Assembly (NCBI RefSeq): GCF_900187965.1
Contig: NZ_FZNL01000003.1
Span: 124,001 to 188,000, forward strand
Source: Flavobacterium sp. ov086
GTDB taxonomy: Bacteria; Bacteroidota; Bacteroidia; Flavobacteriales; Flavobacteriaceae
Direction: 5' to 3'
DNA length: 64,000 nt
A program made the position numbers and the translations under genes. The notes under the pieces were generated by a model. It was not told where the DNA came from and searched no databases. It was given only the letters and a program-made list of their open reading frames with translations. Of the stretch, positions 35,369-44,794 are shown piece after piece; within the stretch, counting starts at the first letter, position 1, and the number at the start of each line of letters is the position of its first letter.

Positions 35369-35932
35369 ATGAAAAAATTCCTTTTAGCAGCATTTTTGTG
35401 TATTGGTGTAAACTCCTTTGCACAATTAATACAATTTGGTCCTCAGGTTTCTTATAACATTACTTCACCACTTACAGACGATTTTAGTTCTAAAAGTTCT
35501 GGAACTGCAATGGGAGTTGCCGGATTTGCAAGAGTTAATTTATTACTCTTTTATGCTCAGGGTGAACTTGGATATTCACAATCAAAATTTAGCCTTTCGC
35601 AAACCGGAGTTGGAGAAACAGATTATGAATTATCCGGAACTGATGCTACAATAATCGCCGGTTTCAAGATTGTACCTTTAGGAAAGCTTGGAAATATTCG
35701 CCTTTTTGTTGGATATAATTGGAAAAACTACTCAGATATAAAAACAAATAACAATCTTAATTTTATCGATTTCGAAAAAAACAACAGCAGTGTTCTTGGT
35801 GGTGTTGGTGTCGATTTATGGAAGCTTACATTAGATTACAGATATCTTGCAGGCTTTACAGATCTTGATCCTTCCGGTAGAAACGTAAAAACGGCAATCT
35901 CCAATTTGTCACTTGGGTTTAAATTTTTATAA
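35369..35932 (+). CDS. Outer membrane beta-barrel protein
   Basis: This 187-residue protein has a signal peptide ending SFAQ. Alternating beta-strands are typical of small porin-like OmpA/PorT-type barrels (GVAGFARVNLLLFYAQGELGYSQS, NIRLFVGYNWKNYS) and the C-terminus is LSLGFKFL. It sits in the outer membrane with unknown function. It has its own terminator, shared with the convergent gene. Confidence 0.82.
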   Translation: MKKFLLAAFLCIGVNSFAQLIQFGPQVSYNITSPLTDDFSSKSSGTAMGVAGFARVNLLLFYAQGELGYSQSKFSLSQTGVGETDYELSGTDATIIAGFKIVPLGKLGNIRLFVGYNWKNYSDIKTNNNLNFIDFEKNNSSVLGGVGVDLWKLTLDYRYLAGFTDLDPSGRNVKTAISNLSLGFKFL

Positions 35933-35952
35933 AAATATCTTTTTATTATATA

Positions 35953-35981
35953 AAAAAGGGAATCAAATTGATTCCCTTTTG
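35953..35981 (+). terminator. Bidirectional terminator
   Basis: AAAAGGGAATCAA, short loop, TTGATTCCCTTTT between convergent genes. Confidence 0.85.
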
Positions 35982-35983
35982 TG

Positions 35984-36601
35984 TTATTTTACTTTAACAA
36001 AATACCATTCTTTATTATTATCTTTTATTTGTTCGATACCTTTTTTATTTTTTTTGGCAACATTAATTACATGTAATTCTGTTGAACTATCATTTATTGA
36101 GCAATGCCAAATCGTACCATCTGATAAAATTATATTCGAAAACAAAGAATCGGATTTCGCTCCATCATAGTAAACCAGATCTTCCGTTTTAATAAGTTTC
36201 ATTTCTTGTGTTTTCTTATTTTTTTCAAAAAATGAAACCTGCGTTCTGCTAACCTTGATGAACTCATCAGAAGTTTTCACAGAACTATCACTTGTTTTAT
36301 TACTTGCCCAAACTGGTTTATTTCCTGTCATTTCCCAAATACCCAATGTCTGAGTCAATATGTTTTCTCTTAAAACATTTCTTAAAGTGTCTACTTTATT
36401 AAATGATTCGATACCAATTTCGTTCTCAGGTATAATCTTAGAAGCTATATAAAATAGGTCAATTGCTTTCTTAAAATCAGCTTTTTTATAATAGGATACT
36501 GCTAATTCGTATCTGTTTTTTTGAAACGAAGTCTTTGTATTATTTTGAGCAAAAGTTTTTGAAGTAAGTAATAAGGCAATAAAAAAAAGAATCTTTTTCA
36601 T
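35984..36601 (-). CDS. Exported protein with TPR-like N-terminal repeat
   Basis: This 205-residue protein has a signal peptide ending KTFAQ. A single TPR-like helix pair follows (RYELAVSYYKKADFKKAIDLFYIASKIIP), then a beta-rich domain with GIWEMTGNKPVWAS and a terminal WYFVKVK. This could be a lipocalin-like fold. No specific family was recognised. It is expected in the periplasm. Confidence 0.65.
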   Translation of the reverse strand: MKKILFFIALLLTSKTFAQNNTKTSFQKNRYELAVSYYKKADFKKAIDLFYIASKIIPENEIGIESFNKVDTLRNVLRENILTQTLGIWEMTGNKPVWASNKTSDSSVKTSDEFIKVSRTQVSFFEKNKKTQEMKLIKTEDLVYYDGAKSDSLFSNIILSDGTIWHCSINDSSTELHVINVAKKNKKGIEQIKDNNKEWYFVKVK

Positions 36602-36702
36602 TAATACAGTTTTTTTTCTTACAAATTTAAGCCATTATTCTTACATACAATTATGGTTTTCCGTATTTCTTTAACTTTAACAAATTGTATCTTTAATATT
36701 AA

Positions 36703-36740
36703 CACAAAAGGGAGTCTATAAATTTAGACTCCCTTTTGTG
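36703..36740 (-). terminator. Terminator after the ACT-domain gene
   Basis: CACAAAAGGGAGTCTA, loop TAAATT and the exact complement. It lies 25 bases beyond the minus-strand stop. Confidence 0.85.
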
Positions 36741-36764
36741 CATGATATATTGATTTACTTCAAT

Positions 36765-37157
36765 TTAGCTCGAAAACCTATTTAAAATCTCCACCGCTTT
36801 TTTGGTATCTTTTGTACTTACAAAAATGTGGTCGTGATAATAAGCTGCAACAACATTACAGCTAATTCCGTTCTCTGAAAGTGCTTTAGAAAATGCTGCC
36901 GTCAAACCAATTGCTTCCAAAGAGGAATGAACTGTAAGCGTAATCCAGGACATTACAACCGAATATTCCAGGTTTAACTTTTCTGCAATTTCTTTTTTCA
37001 GAATTAAAGTAATGGCTTCTTTTTCTTTAAAGAACATCTCGATATCGTTCAAATCAAGATTTTCTAATTTCGCAACTTTACAAAAAACATAATCTCCTGA
37101 ATTATGTTGAGGTTTCATGCTTTTGAGCAATTTTTCTAAATCTTTTTCTCCCGACAT
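36765..37157 (-). CDS. ACT domain-containing protein (DUF2241-like)
   Basis: This 130-residue protein has a C-terminal ACT_7-like motif (TLTVHSSLEAIGLTAAFSKAL, then ISCNVVAAYYHDHIFV) and an N-terminal half matching the DUF2241 pattern (GDYVFCKVAKLENLDL). ACT domains usually bind amino acids; no catalytic domain is fused, so it is likely a sensor or an uncharacterised enzyme subunit. It lies 22 bases after the esterase gene on the same strand, so the two are probably co-transcribed. Confidence 0.85.
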   Translation of the reverse strand: MSGEKDLEKLLKSMKPQHNSGDYVFCKVAKLENLDLNDIEMFFKEKEAITLILKKEIAEKLNLEYSVVMSWITLTVHSSLEAIGLTAAFSKALSENGISCNVVAAYYHDHIFVSTKDTKKAVEILNRFSS

Positions 37158-37179
37158 TTTGAGTTCTTATTAAATAAAA

Positions 37180-38436
37180 TCATTTCAGTTTTTCTAATTT
37201 CCCTTTTGTTTCAGGAAAATTCTTATCCAAAAGTAACGCTTTTTCATAACTGGCAATCGCATTTTTCTTATCGCGATTGGCTTCATAAAAATCTCCAAGC
37301 GAATCATAAACATTTGGACTTTGAGGATAATTAGTAACATTTAATTTGAATAAATAACCTGCCAAATCCATATCTTTTTTCCCCAAAGACTCATAAGCAT
37401 AAGTATTTACTATTTTTTCAGGAACATTTACTATATAGCCTAAATGTTTGGAAACATTTTCAAAATGCTTCTCAATTTTAGTAAAAACGGCTTTATTAAA
37501 ATTAATTTCTTCCGATATTGAAAGCTTTAAATGATTGAATTTGAATATAAAACGAAGACCATCATATGTTGCAATCAATGGTACAGATCCATGATCATCA
37601 TCATTATAGTATTTGTAATCATAATTTAGATTACTCTTTTTATTCTTGCCAAAGAAATCATTCAAATCCAGAATTGATTTGATATGTCTTGAAAAAACAG
37701 CTGTATCTTTTCTAACTTTTACAACATCCATATTGTCATCCATTGTATTTGCTGCAGCCATAAATAGCGAAACATTTACCAGATTTTTATTTGCCAGTTT
37801 TTTTTCCGTTTCTGCTAAAAATCTCTGATGATCCCACCACATACTTGGATCGATAGCTATATACGAATTGAATAAATTAGTGTGATTTGTCAAAATATTA
37901 ATGGCTGTCAATCCTCCAAAAGAATGCCCGATTAAGGTTCTGTAAGGCGCTGCAGGATATTTACTGTCAATATACGGAATCAATTCTTTTTCGAGAAACT
38001 CGACAAATTTTTCTCCTCCACCAGATTGATCACTTACACTTTTTTTCACAAACGACGGATCAATATCTGAATGTGTTGGAGTCAAATCTCTATTGCGCTT
38101 TGTATTTGGAATTCCTACTACAATCATTTCCGGACAATTTGTATTTCCGTTTACTTCGCTCATTTCTTCAATAATTCCAACTACTGAACTAAAATGTCCA
38201 TCTCCGTCAAGTACATAAACTACCGGATATTTTTGTTTCGCAAAACCATTGTTTTGTGCGCTTTTAGGCAAATGAACCCATATTTTTCTGTTCTCATTCA
38301 AGACTTTTGAAGAAATACTATCAATTGTTCCAATTTCAATTTTGGTTTTATTCTGAGCAAATGCAAAGCTTGTCAGCAAAAAGGAAAACCCAAAGAATAT
38401 TATCTTTTTTCTAAAACTGTTTTTTAAACTATTCAT
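37180..38436 (-). CDS. Alpha/beta-hydrolase fold esterase (IroE/Fes-like) with C-terminal TPR
   Basis: This 418-residue protein has a signal peptide ending FAFAQ. The esterase-D-like core has VVYVLDGDGHF, the nucleophile elbow IGHSFGG and a likely catalytic His in DDDHGSVPLIA. Two TPR-like helices close the protein (NVYDSLGDFYEANRDKKNAIASYEKALLLD). This domain order is common in Bacteroidota. The substrate could be a siderophore ester or acyl ester; it is not determinable here. It is predicted to be periplasmic. Confidence 0.87.
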   Translation of the reverse strand: MNSLKNSFRKKIIFFGFSFLLTSFAFAQNKTKIEIGTIDSISSKVLNENRKIWVHLPKSAQNNGFAKQKYPVVYVLDGDGHFSSVVGIIEEMSEVNGNTNCPEMIVVGIPNTKRNRDLTPTHSDIDPSFVKKSVSDQSGGGEKFVEFLEKELIPYIDSKYPAAPYRTLIGHSFGGLTAINILTNHTNLFNSYIAIDPSMWWDHQRFLAETEKKLANKNLVNVSLFMAAANTMDDNMDVVKVRKDTAVFSRHIKSILDLNDFFGKNKKSNLNYDYKYYNDDDHGSVPLIATYDGLRFIFKFNHLKLSISEEINFNKAVFTKIEKHFENVSKHLGYIVNVPEKIVNTYAYESLGKKDMDLAGYLFKLNVTNYPQSPNVYDSLGDFYEANRDKKNAIASYEKALLLDKNFPETKGKLEKLK

Positions 38437-38493
38437 TTCAATTTATTTTATTTTTTGAGGTTAATTAATAAAACTTAATCTTCAATATAATAG

Positions 38494-38527
38494 AAAAAAA
38501 ATCGCCTTTCCCATAGAGAAAGGCGAC
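38494..38527 (-). terminator. Terminator after the M1 peptidase gene
   Basis: Minus strand: TCGCCTTTC, loop TCTATGG, GAAAGGCGA and T8. Confidence 0.88.
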
Positions 38528-38539
38528 TTGTTGTGTTTA

Positions 38540-40411
38540 TTAATTAGCTGTCCAAGTATTGTTTCCCGGTGTGGCATCCATAAAGATACCACCATCTAAA
38601 ATAACTTGTTTTATTTGCTTTTTGTTTTTCAAAATAACTTTTGCCAATTTCTGATTTGTTTCCCAAACAGCTGGTGTTTGATGCAAAGTTTCTTTCGTAT
38701 TATCCTGATAAGTAATAACTATATCAAACGGAACTGCAAAGCCTCCCTCATTTGCAACGGAAACGATGTTTTTATCTACGTTTCTTACTGAAAGATCAAT
38801 ATAATTATTGGTAAAAAACCAGTTATTAAAGAACCAATTCAGATTTCTGCCTGAAGCTGTATTTATAGAGTTAAAATAATCCCAAGGAATAGGATGTTTA
38901 CCGTTCCAGTTGTCCATATAAGCGTGTAATGATTTTTTGAACAAATCATCTCCCAACATATCTTTTAAAGCCAGATAAGAAAGAGATGCTTTTCCGTATG
39001 AATTATTTCCATATCCGGCACCGGAAACTTGTGTAGACATTGTGATTATTGGCTGATCTTCTTCTGTAGATAAATCACTTATATAATCTTTTACTCTAAA
39101 ATCTTTATAGAATTTATCTGCAGCTTCTTTACCATGTTCTGCAATTCCAATTAAATATTCGAAAGTAGTTGCCCAACCTTCATCCATAAATGCATAACGT
39201 GTTTCGTTGATTCCCATATAAAAAGGAAAATATGTATGTGCTACTTCATGATCCTGAACCAATTGCGCAAAAACAGGATCTCCCATTTGTGAATCATTAC
39301 ACATCATTGGATATTCCATATCTGCAAAACCCTGAAATGCGGTCATTTTTGAAAACGGATACGGAACTCCCGGCCAACTGTTCGAAAAGAAATCTAAAGC
39401 ATATTGATTGTTTTTTACTGAGTTCACAAAATCAGTTCCTTTTACATCATAAGCCGCCTGAACGCTTGCACGACGGTTTGTTTTTTTATCGACCAAAACA
39501 CTACTCGCATCCCATAAATAATGGTCACTTAACCCAAAACATACATCAGAGATATTTTTGGCTTCAAACTTCCAAACATTCCAATCATTTTGTTTGGTAA
39601 CTACGCCGCTTTTTAGTTCGGTTTCATTTGCAATATGTAAAATTTCATCTGTAACATAAGATTTTTTCAAACGTGTAGAAAATTCCGGTTGCAAAACTTC
39701 ATCAGGATTTAGTAAATCACCTGTTGCATAAACCACATAATTTTTAGGCACTTTTACGGTATAGCTATAATCATTAAAATCATTGTAAAATTCCTGACGA
39801 TCAGTATGTGGTAATCGGTCCCACATATTGTAATCATCAAAAACCGAAACGCGAGGATAACTATAAGCTACAAAAAAAGTAGTTTCGTCGATCTGTCCTT
39901 CTCTTCCACTCTCTTTAGACAATGGATAATTCCAATCGATATAAATAGTTGCCTTCGAATGTGGAAGAATTGGTTTGTTCATTTTTACGTTTCCAACAGT
40001 TCCCCAACCTTTTGCATCTTCTTTATAAACGTCATCTCCAATTTTAAGAGAAGTAATTGTAAGTCCATTACTTAAAAAATCATCACTTACAGTTCCGCTT
40101 CTTGGCGAAGACGGTTTATGAAGGTTATTTACAAATCGAATTGCCAGATTTCTTAAAGTATCATTACTATTATTTTCATAAACAATAGTTTCTGTTCCGC
40201 TAACTAGTTTTGTTTTTGGATCTACAGAAATATCCATCGTATATTTTCCGTGGTTTTGCCAATAATTTTTTCCAGGTTTTCCGTCCTGAGAACGAGTACC
40301 TTTTGCATAAGCTTCTTTTATATTTCTGGGCATATAAAGCTCTTGCGCAAAGCTATTTTGCGCCAAAAATAATAAGGCAATAAATACAAATTGGAATGTT
40401 TTTTTCTCCAT
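38540..40411 (-). CDS. M1 family aminopeptidase-like metallopeptidase, secreted
   Basis: This 623-residue protein has a signal peptide ending SFAQ. The zinc site is HEVAHTYFPFYMGINE with the downstream Glu ligand in FMDEGWATTFEYL, the HExxH-x18-E arrangement of gluzincin M1 peptidases. The classic GxMEN exopeptidase motif appears as FADMEYP. It probably trims peptides in the periplasm or outside the cell. It is monocistronic, with its own terminator. Confidence 0.92.
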   Translation of the reverse strand: MEKKTFQFVFIALLFLAQNSFAQELYMPRNIKEAYAKGTRSQDGKPGKNYWQNHGKYTMDISVDPKTKLVSGTETIVYENNSNDTLRNLAIRFVNNLHKPSSPRSGTVSDDFLSNGLTITSLKIGDDVYKEDAKGWGTVGNVKMNKPILPHSKATIYIDWNYPLSKESGREGQIDETTFFVAYSYPRVSVFDDYNMWDRLPHTDRQEFYNDFNDYSYTVKVPKNYVVYATGDLLNPDEVLQPEFSTRLKKSYVTDEILHIANETELKSGVVTKQNDWNVWKFEAKNISDVCFGLSDHYLWDASSVLVDKKTNRRASVQAAYDVKGTDFVNSVKNNQYALDFFSNSWPGVPYPFSKMTAFQGFADMEYPMMCNDSQMGDPVFAQLVQDHEVAHTYFPFYMGINETRYAFMDEGWATTFEYLIGIAEHGKEAADKFYKDFRVKDYISDLSTEEDQPIITMSTQVSGAGYGNNSYGKASLSYLALKDMLGDDLFKKSLHAYMDNWNGKHPIPWDYFNSINTASGRNLNWFFNNWFFTNNYIDLSVRNVDKNIVSVANEGGFAVPFDIVITYQDNTKETLHQTPAVWETNQKLAKVILKNKKQIKQVILDGGIFMDATPGNNTWTAN

Positions 40412-40680
40412 AAGTGGTTTTATATTTTAATGATTTAATATCGAATATATAATTAGTGGCATTTTCTCATTTAAAGTTACAATTTGTTATAAAAATATTT
40501 GTTTTAAGAAATTGACGTTATAAAATTAAGAATAATTATAACTAAACATTAAATTAAAATCAAAAGATTAAAAAAATACTTAGCCACTTAGTAACTTAGA
40601 TCCTTAACATCTTAAAAAATAAAAACCGCCTAATTCTAAAAGAAAAAGACGGCATCTACAATTAATATATAACCTCGGAA

Positions 40681-42261
40681 TTACAAAATATAATCGGTAT
40701 TTATAAAATTCGATTCTTTGCTATTTAATAGCTCTTGCAGAATTTCATTATTATAAGCGATATCTTTTGAAGCCACGAACGTACGAATTGAAAATGAACG
40801 CAAAGCATCTGGAATACTCAAAGTTCCTACAGCAGAATCTTTACGGCCTGTAAACGGAAATGCATCCGGACCTCTTTGACATGAACTGTTTAAATTTACT
40901 CTACAAACTAAATTTACTAAAGCATCGATAAGTGGTGCCAAAGTTTTGATGTCTTTACCAAACAAACTTACTTGTTGTCCGTAGTTAGATTCGGCCATAT
41001 CTTCAAGCGGTTCATTAATATCTTTAAAAGAAATAATTGGCACTACAGGTCCAAATTGTTCTTCATGATATACACGCATATTTTTATTTACAGGATATAA
41101 AACTGCCGGAAAAATATAATTATCAGTGTGCTTTCCTCCTTTTTCATTCAATATCTTAGCACCTTTATGTGTAGCATCGTCAATTAATCCCTGAATGTAA
41201 GCCGGTTTTTCGGTTTCAGGAAGTGGTGTCAATGAAGCTCCTTTTTCCCAAGGATTTCCAAATACTAAAGCATCAACTTTTTCAGAGAAACGTTTGTTGA
41301 ATTCCTCCGCAATAGATTCATGAACATATAGTACTTTTAGGGCCGTACAACGTTGTCCGTTAAACGATAAGCTTCCTGCAATACATTCCTGGATTGCCAA
41401 ATCTAAATCGGCATCCGGTAAAATAATTGCCGGATTTTTAGCTTCTAAACCTAAAATCAAACGCAATCTGTTTTTATTTGGATGTTGATCCTGCAAAGCA
41501 ATCGCCGATTTACTGTTTCCAATTAATGCCAAAACATCAATTTTCCCAGATTTCATGATTGGAGAAGCTACTTCACGACCTCTACCGTAAACAATATTGA
41601 TAACCCCTTTAGGGAAACTGCTTCTAAAAGCCTCCAATAATGGCGAAATACATAAGACACCATGTTTTGCAGGTTTGAAGATTACCGTATTTCCCATAAT
41701 CAAAGCTGGAATCAACAATGAAAAAGTTTCGTTTAATGGATAATTGTAAGGTCCAAGACACAAAACAACACCAAGAGGTCCACGGCGAATCATTGCATTT
41801 ACACCTTGTACTTTTTCAAAGTGAGCACTGCGCCCGTTTAGTTCTTTATAACTGTCAATAGTATCATGAATATATTCTACTGTTCTGTCAAATTCTTTTT
41901 GCGAATCGCCAAGGTTCTTTCCAATTTCCCACATCAAAAGTTTAACCACTTCTTCGCGGGTTTCCTTCATTTGTCTTACGAAATTTTCCATGCATTTAAT
42001 ACGATCAACCACTTTCATAGTTGGCCATAAACCTTGTCCTTTATTATAAGCCGCATTTGCAGCTTCAACAACTTCAGCAGCTTCTTTCTCTGCCATAAAC
42101 GGAATCGATCCCAGTAAAGTTGGCGTATATTTTTCTGTAGATGAAATAGTAGAAAAAACAGGTGTAGTTTGTCCTGCCCAGTGTTTTAATTCTCCGTTTA
42201 CAAGATAAGCATCTTGATTTATAAGGGTTTTAATCTGAAATTCTTCGGGTATTAAATTCAT
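40681..42261 (-). CDS. NADP-dependent glyceraldehyde-3-phosphate dehydrogenase (GapN-type aldehyde dehydrogenase)
   Basis: This 526-residue protein is an aldehyde dehydrogenase with catalytic Cys in [10 protein letters not shown], general-base Glu in [10 protein letters not shown] and oxyanion Asn in GPYNYPLNE. The family-specific blocks [25 protein letters not shown] match the GapN group, which oxidises glyceraldehyde-3-phosphate directly to 3-phosphoglycerate with NADP and no ATP yield. The exact substrate is inferred from these blocks, so a related semialdehyde is the alternative. It is monocistronic. Confidence 0.85.
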   Translation of the reverse strand: MNLIPEEFQIKTLINQDAYLVNGELKHWAGQTTPVFSTISSTEKYTPTLLGSIPFMAEKEAAEVVEAANAAYNKGQGLWPTMKVVDRIKCMENFVRQMKETREEVVKLLMWEIGKNLGDSQKEFDRTVEYIHDTIDSYKELNGRSAHFEKVQGVNAMIRRGPLGVVLCLGPYNYPLNETFSLLIPALIMGNTVIFKPAKHGVLCISPLLEAFRSSFPKGVINIVYGRGREVASPIMKSGKIDVLALIGNSKSAIALQDQHPNKNRLRLILGLEAKNPAIILPDADLDLAIQECIAGSLSFNGQRCTALKVLYVHESIAEEFNKRFSEKVDALVFGNPWEKGASLTPLPETEKPAYIQGLIDDATHKGAKILNEKGGKHTDNYIFPAVLYPVNKNMRVYHEEQFGPVVPIISFKDINEPLEDMAESNYGQQVSLFGKDIKTLAPLIDALVNLVCRVNLNSSCQRGPDAFPFTGRKDSAVGTLSIPDALRSFSIRTFVASKDIAYNNEILQELLNSKESNFINTDYIL

Positions 42262-42302
42262 AATCTGGTAATTTATGTTTGGTTATTAATAGCATTTTAA
42301 AC

Positions 42303-42330
42303 AAAAAAAGAGGCTTTTCGCGCCTCTTCT
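42303..42330 (-). terminator. Terminator after the single-domain rhodanese gene
   Basis: Minus strand: GAGGC, loop GCGAAAA, GCCTC and T7, eight bases after the stop. Confidence 0.85.
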
Positions 42331-42338
42331 TCTATCTT

Positions 42339-42650
42339 TTATGGATTCACGGTTTCCCCTTCCCAGTCCAGAATTCCACCAAGCAGATTGTAGGCATTAT
42401 CTATACCTAACTCATTCATAATCTGACATGCTTTAGCGCTTCTGGCACCAGAACGACAATACACATAATAGTTTTTGTTTTTATCTAATTCTTCGATTTC
42501 ATAAATAAAACCTTGTCCTTTATTAATGTCGATATTTACAGCATTTTCGATATAGCCGTCATTAAATTCGTCTTCAGTTCTTACGTCAAGTATAACTGCA
42601 TTCTCATCAGCAGCTAGCTGATTAACCCAATCTTCTTGTGATAAATTCAT
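42339..42650 (-). CDS. Single-domain rhodanese
   Basis: This 103-residue protein has the rhodanese fold with DVRTEDEFNDGYIENAVNI and active-site loop YCRSGARS, where Cys carries the persulfide. It transfers sulfane sulfur. It is close to a Crp/Fnr regulator and sulfur transporters, so it probably belongs to the same sulfur-handling set. A 23-base dyad lies 27 bases upstream of the start. Confidence 0.92.
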   Translation of the reverse strand: MNLSQEDWVNQLAADENAVILDVRTEDEFNDGYIENAVNIDINKGQGFIYEIEELDKNKNYYVYCRSGARSAKACQIMNELGIDNAYNLLGGILDWEGETVNP

Positions 42651-42676
42651 AATAAATGTGTTTTTGTAAAATTACG

Positions 42677-42699
42677 ACGTTTCTATTAATTAAAAACGT
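42677..42699. promoter_or_regulatory. 23-base dyad upstream of the rhodanese gene
   Basis: The sequence reads ACGTTT, CTATTAATTAA, AAACGT: outer hexamers are perfect complements and the AT core is nearly symmetric. It lies where an operator would be expected and differs from the GTGAY-type site at 43895. Confidence 0.45.
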
Positions 42700-42936
42700 G
42701 CCAAATGCGATTTCGATTATTATTCTCAGAAAACGTTTTAGAGAAAGGATTATAATCAGTGAAAGGCAAATTTACTTACTATTTTTAAAAATATAGTCTA
42801 TAAAATCGATCGAAAATAGGATTTTTTCATTTGACCTTTTATCTCTCAAATATAGTTTTCTCACAATTTATACCATTTCAATCTGCTATCTTTGTATAAA
42901 ATTGTGTGCTTTAATCTTAATTTGATAAAAAAGTAA

Positions 42937-43082
42937 GCCACGAATTTCACGAATAAACACGAATTAATTACGTTGAAATTTATTTTTGCCACAGATTAAA
43001 AGATTATAATGATTTAAAAAAAACGTCAAGAATTACACAAAACAGCACAATTTAATTAGTGAAAATTAGTGCGATTCGTGGC
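42937..43082. repeat. REPIN-like element (GCCACGAATTTCACGAAT family)
   Basis: GCCACGAATTTCACGAAT (42937-42954) and ATTAGTGCGATTCGTGGC (43065-43082) are inverted ends of a 146-base unit between the rhodanese and Crp/Fnr genes. A single related half-copy lies at 46172-46207. The remaining gap 42700-42936 is AT-rich with nothing recognisable. Confidence 0.65.
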
Positions 43083-43102
43083 GAAAAAACAACCTCAATC
43101 CA

Positions 43103-43735
43103 ATGCAAAACCCATTAAAAAATATATTCCCTAATTTCTCTTCCGAACTTATTTCGACAATCGAAGAAAACGGAAGTCTGCAGCATTTTGAAGCAGGAAC
43201 GATCTTAATGCGAACCGGACAATATATCAAGAATACCGTTTTGATTACCAAAGGAAAAATCAAAATCTATCGCGAAGGCGAAGATGGCGGCGAATTTTTA
43301 ATGTATTATTTACAACCCGGACAAGCCTGCGCCATTTCGATGATTTGTGCAACCAAAAGTGAGAAAAGCCAAATTATGGCAAAAGTTGTCGAAGATGTTT
43401 CGGTCATGATGATTCCGTTGCAAATGATGGACAAATGGATGATGGAACACAGATCGTGGTACGAATTTGTAATCGAAACCTATAGAAATCGTTTTGAAGA
43501 AGTCCTCGAAGTTGTTGACAATATCGCTTTCCGTTCTATGGATGAGCGTTTGGAGTTTTACCTCAAAAGACATTCCGATGCTTGCGGTTGTACCGAAGTA
43601 AATTTGTCACATCAGGAAATTGCTTCCGAATTAAATACTTCAAGAGAAGTTGTTTCGCGATTACTCAAAAAAATGGAACAAAGAGGTTTGGTCAAACTAA
43701 ACCGAAACCAAATCGAACTTTTAAGTAAAAAATAA
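43103..43735 (+). CDS. Crp/Fnr-family transcriptional regulator, cysteine-containing
   Basis: This 210-residue protein has an N-terminal cyclic-nucleotide-binding fold (FEAGTILMRTGQYIKNTVLITKGKIKIYREGEDG) and a C-terminal winged helix (LSHQEIASELNTSREVVSRLLKKMEQRG). It lacks the N-terminal FNR iron-sulfur cysteines but has Cys76, Cys82, Cys161 and Cys163 (QACAISMIC, DACGC). It lies between the rhodanese and TauE/SafE genes. Persulfide or redox sensing by the cysteines is inference. The likely operator is described at 43895 and 49580. Confidence 0.9.
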   Translation: MQNPLKNIFPNFSSELISTIEENGSLQHFEAGTILMRTGQYIKNTVLITKGKIKIYREGEDGGEFLMYYLQPGQACAISMICATKSEKSQIMAKVVEDVSVMMIPLQMMDKWMMEHRSWYEFVIETYRNRFEEVLEVVDNIAFRSMDERLEFYLKRHSDACGCTEVNLSHQEIASELNTSREVVSRLLKKMEQRGLVKLNRNQIELLSKK

Positions 43736-43756
43736 AACATTTGTTTTTTTATTTGA

Positions 43757-43858
43757 ACCATTAAGAGATTAAGAAAATTAAGTTTAGCGTCTTTATATCT
43801 TAATGATTACTAAAGAAAATTAAGCAGTTAAACTTAATTTTCTTAATCTCTTAATGGT
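43757..43858. repeat. Perfect 30-base inverted repeat
   Basis: Arms 43757-43786 and 43829-43858 are exact complements over 30 bases (starting ACCATTAAGAGATTAAG) with a 42-base loop that itself holds partial copies (TCTTAATGATTA). It follows the Crp/Fnr stop and could also terminate transcription. Confidence 0.9.
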
Positions 43859-43894
43859 AAAAACTTTTTTTCATTACCATTTCACATTCCTTAT

Positions 43895-43938
43895 GTGATA
43901 AATGTTACTGTGGGATTTCTTTTTACAAACCACCTTTG
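43895..43938 (+). promoter_or_regulatory. Crp/Fnr-type operator and -7 box of the TauE/SafE gene
   Basis: GTGATAAATGTTAC (43895-43908) is a dyad with five-base half-sites and four-base spacer, as in FNR/CRP sites. Its centre is 29.5 bases upstream of CACCTTTG (43931-43938), a one-mismatch -7 box. The inverted counterpart at 49580-49593 has the same spacing. Confidence 0.65.
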
Positions 43939-43954
43939 CATAAAAACAAATGCA

Positions 43955-44740
43955 ATGGAATATTTAGGTTATTTTGCTTCGATTATTATCGGGATTTCGC
44001 TGGGTTTAATTGGTGGCGGCGGATCGATATTGACCATTCCTATTTTAGTGTATTTGTTTAAAGTAAATCCGGAGCAAGCTACTTCCTATTCCTTATTTAT
44101 TGTTGGATTAACTGCCATGTTTGGAAGTTACAGCCATTACAAAATGGGAAATCTAAAACTGAAATCGGCATTGTATTTTGCGATTCCTTCGGTGATTTCG
44201 ATTTTGATTATTCGTGAAGTTATTTTTCCGCAAATTGCATCGACCTTATTTTCCGTTGCTTCTTATTCAGTTTCAAAAGATTTTCTGATTATGATTATCT
44301 TTTCGATATTAATGATTACGGCGGCAATTTCGATGATCCGAAAAAGCCAACCCGAAATAAAAGGCGCCGAAACAAATTACCTTCAACTAAGTTTTATAGG
44401 TTTCATTGTAGGAATCATAACAGGATTTCTGGGTGCTGGCGGAGGATTCTTAATTATTCCTGCCTTGCTCTTTTTTGCAAAATTACCTATGAAACAAGCT
44501 GTAGGAACTTCGTTATTAATTATCAGCATTAATTCTACGATAGGTTTTGGAGGCGATTTATACATTGGAACTCCTATTAATTATCCTTTTTTATTAGGTG
44601 TTTCGGCAATGGCACTTTTAGGAATGTTATTAGGAAGTCAGCTTTCTAAAAAAATCGACGGAACTAAACTAAAACCAATTTTTGGCTGGTTTGTTCTCGT
44701 AATGGGATTTTATATAATTACAAAAGAGGTTTTGTTTTAG
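43955..44740 (+). CDS. TauE/SafE-family membrane transporter
   Basis: The start is placed at MEYLGYFASIIIGISLGLIGGGG (261 residues). The longer frame would begin inside the operator. There are about eight membrane segments in two repeats with GGGGSILTIP and GAGGGFLIIPALL. Family members export or import sulfite, sulfonates or related anions. It follows the Crp/Fnr gene with a matching operator upstream, which supports a sulfur role. Confidence 0.9.
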   Translation: MEYLGYFASIIIGISLGLIGGGGSILTIPILVYLFKVNPEQATSYSLFIVGLTAMFGSYSHYKMGNLKLKSALYFAIPSVISILIIREVIFPQIASTLFSVASYSVSKDFLIMIIFSILMITAAISMIRKSQPEIKGAETNYLQLSFIGFIVGIITGFLGAGGGFLIIPALLFFAKLPMKQAVGTSLLIISINSTIGFGGDLYIGTPINYPFLLGVSAMALLGMLLGSQLSKKIDGTKLKPIFGWFVLVMGFYIITKEVLF

Positions 44741-44758
44741 TTTTACTTGTAAAGTAGT

Positions 44759-44787
44759 CTTTGTCAAAGTTTTGAGCTTTGAAAAAG
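44759..44787. repeat. CTTTGTCAAAG-type hairpin repeat
   Basis: CTTTGTCAAAG followed by an imperfect complement. It is the same family as 48775-48809 and 58883-58910. It lies between convergent genes and may act as a terminator. Confidence 0.6.
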
Positions 44788-44794
44788 ACGAAAA

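Noticed and set aside
39232..39600. 122-codon plus-strand ORF antisense to the M1 peptidase
   Set aside because: A shadow frame of a confident peptidase gene.
43757..43858. Possible insertion sequence end
   Set aside because: No transposase gene, target duplication or second end was found; treated as a hairpin repeat only.
43895..43954. Longer N-terminus for the TauE/SafE protein (GTG at 43895)
   Set aside because: It would begin inside the operator and cover the -7 box; MEYLGYF at 43955 matches the family start.
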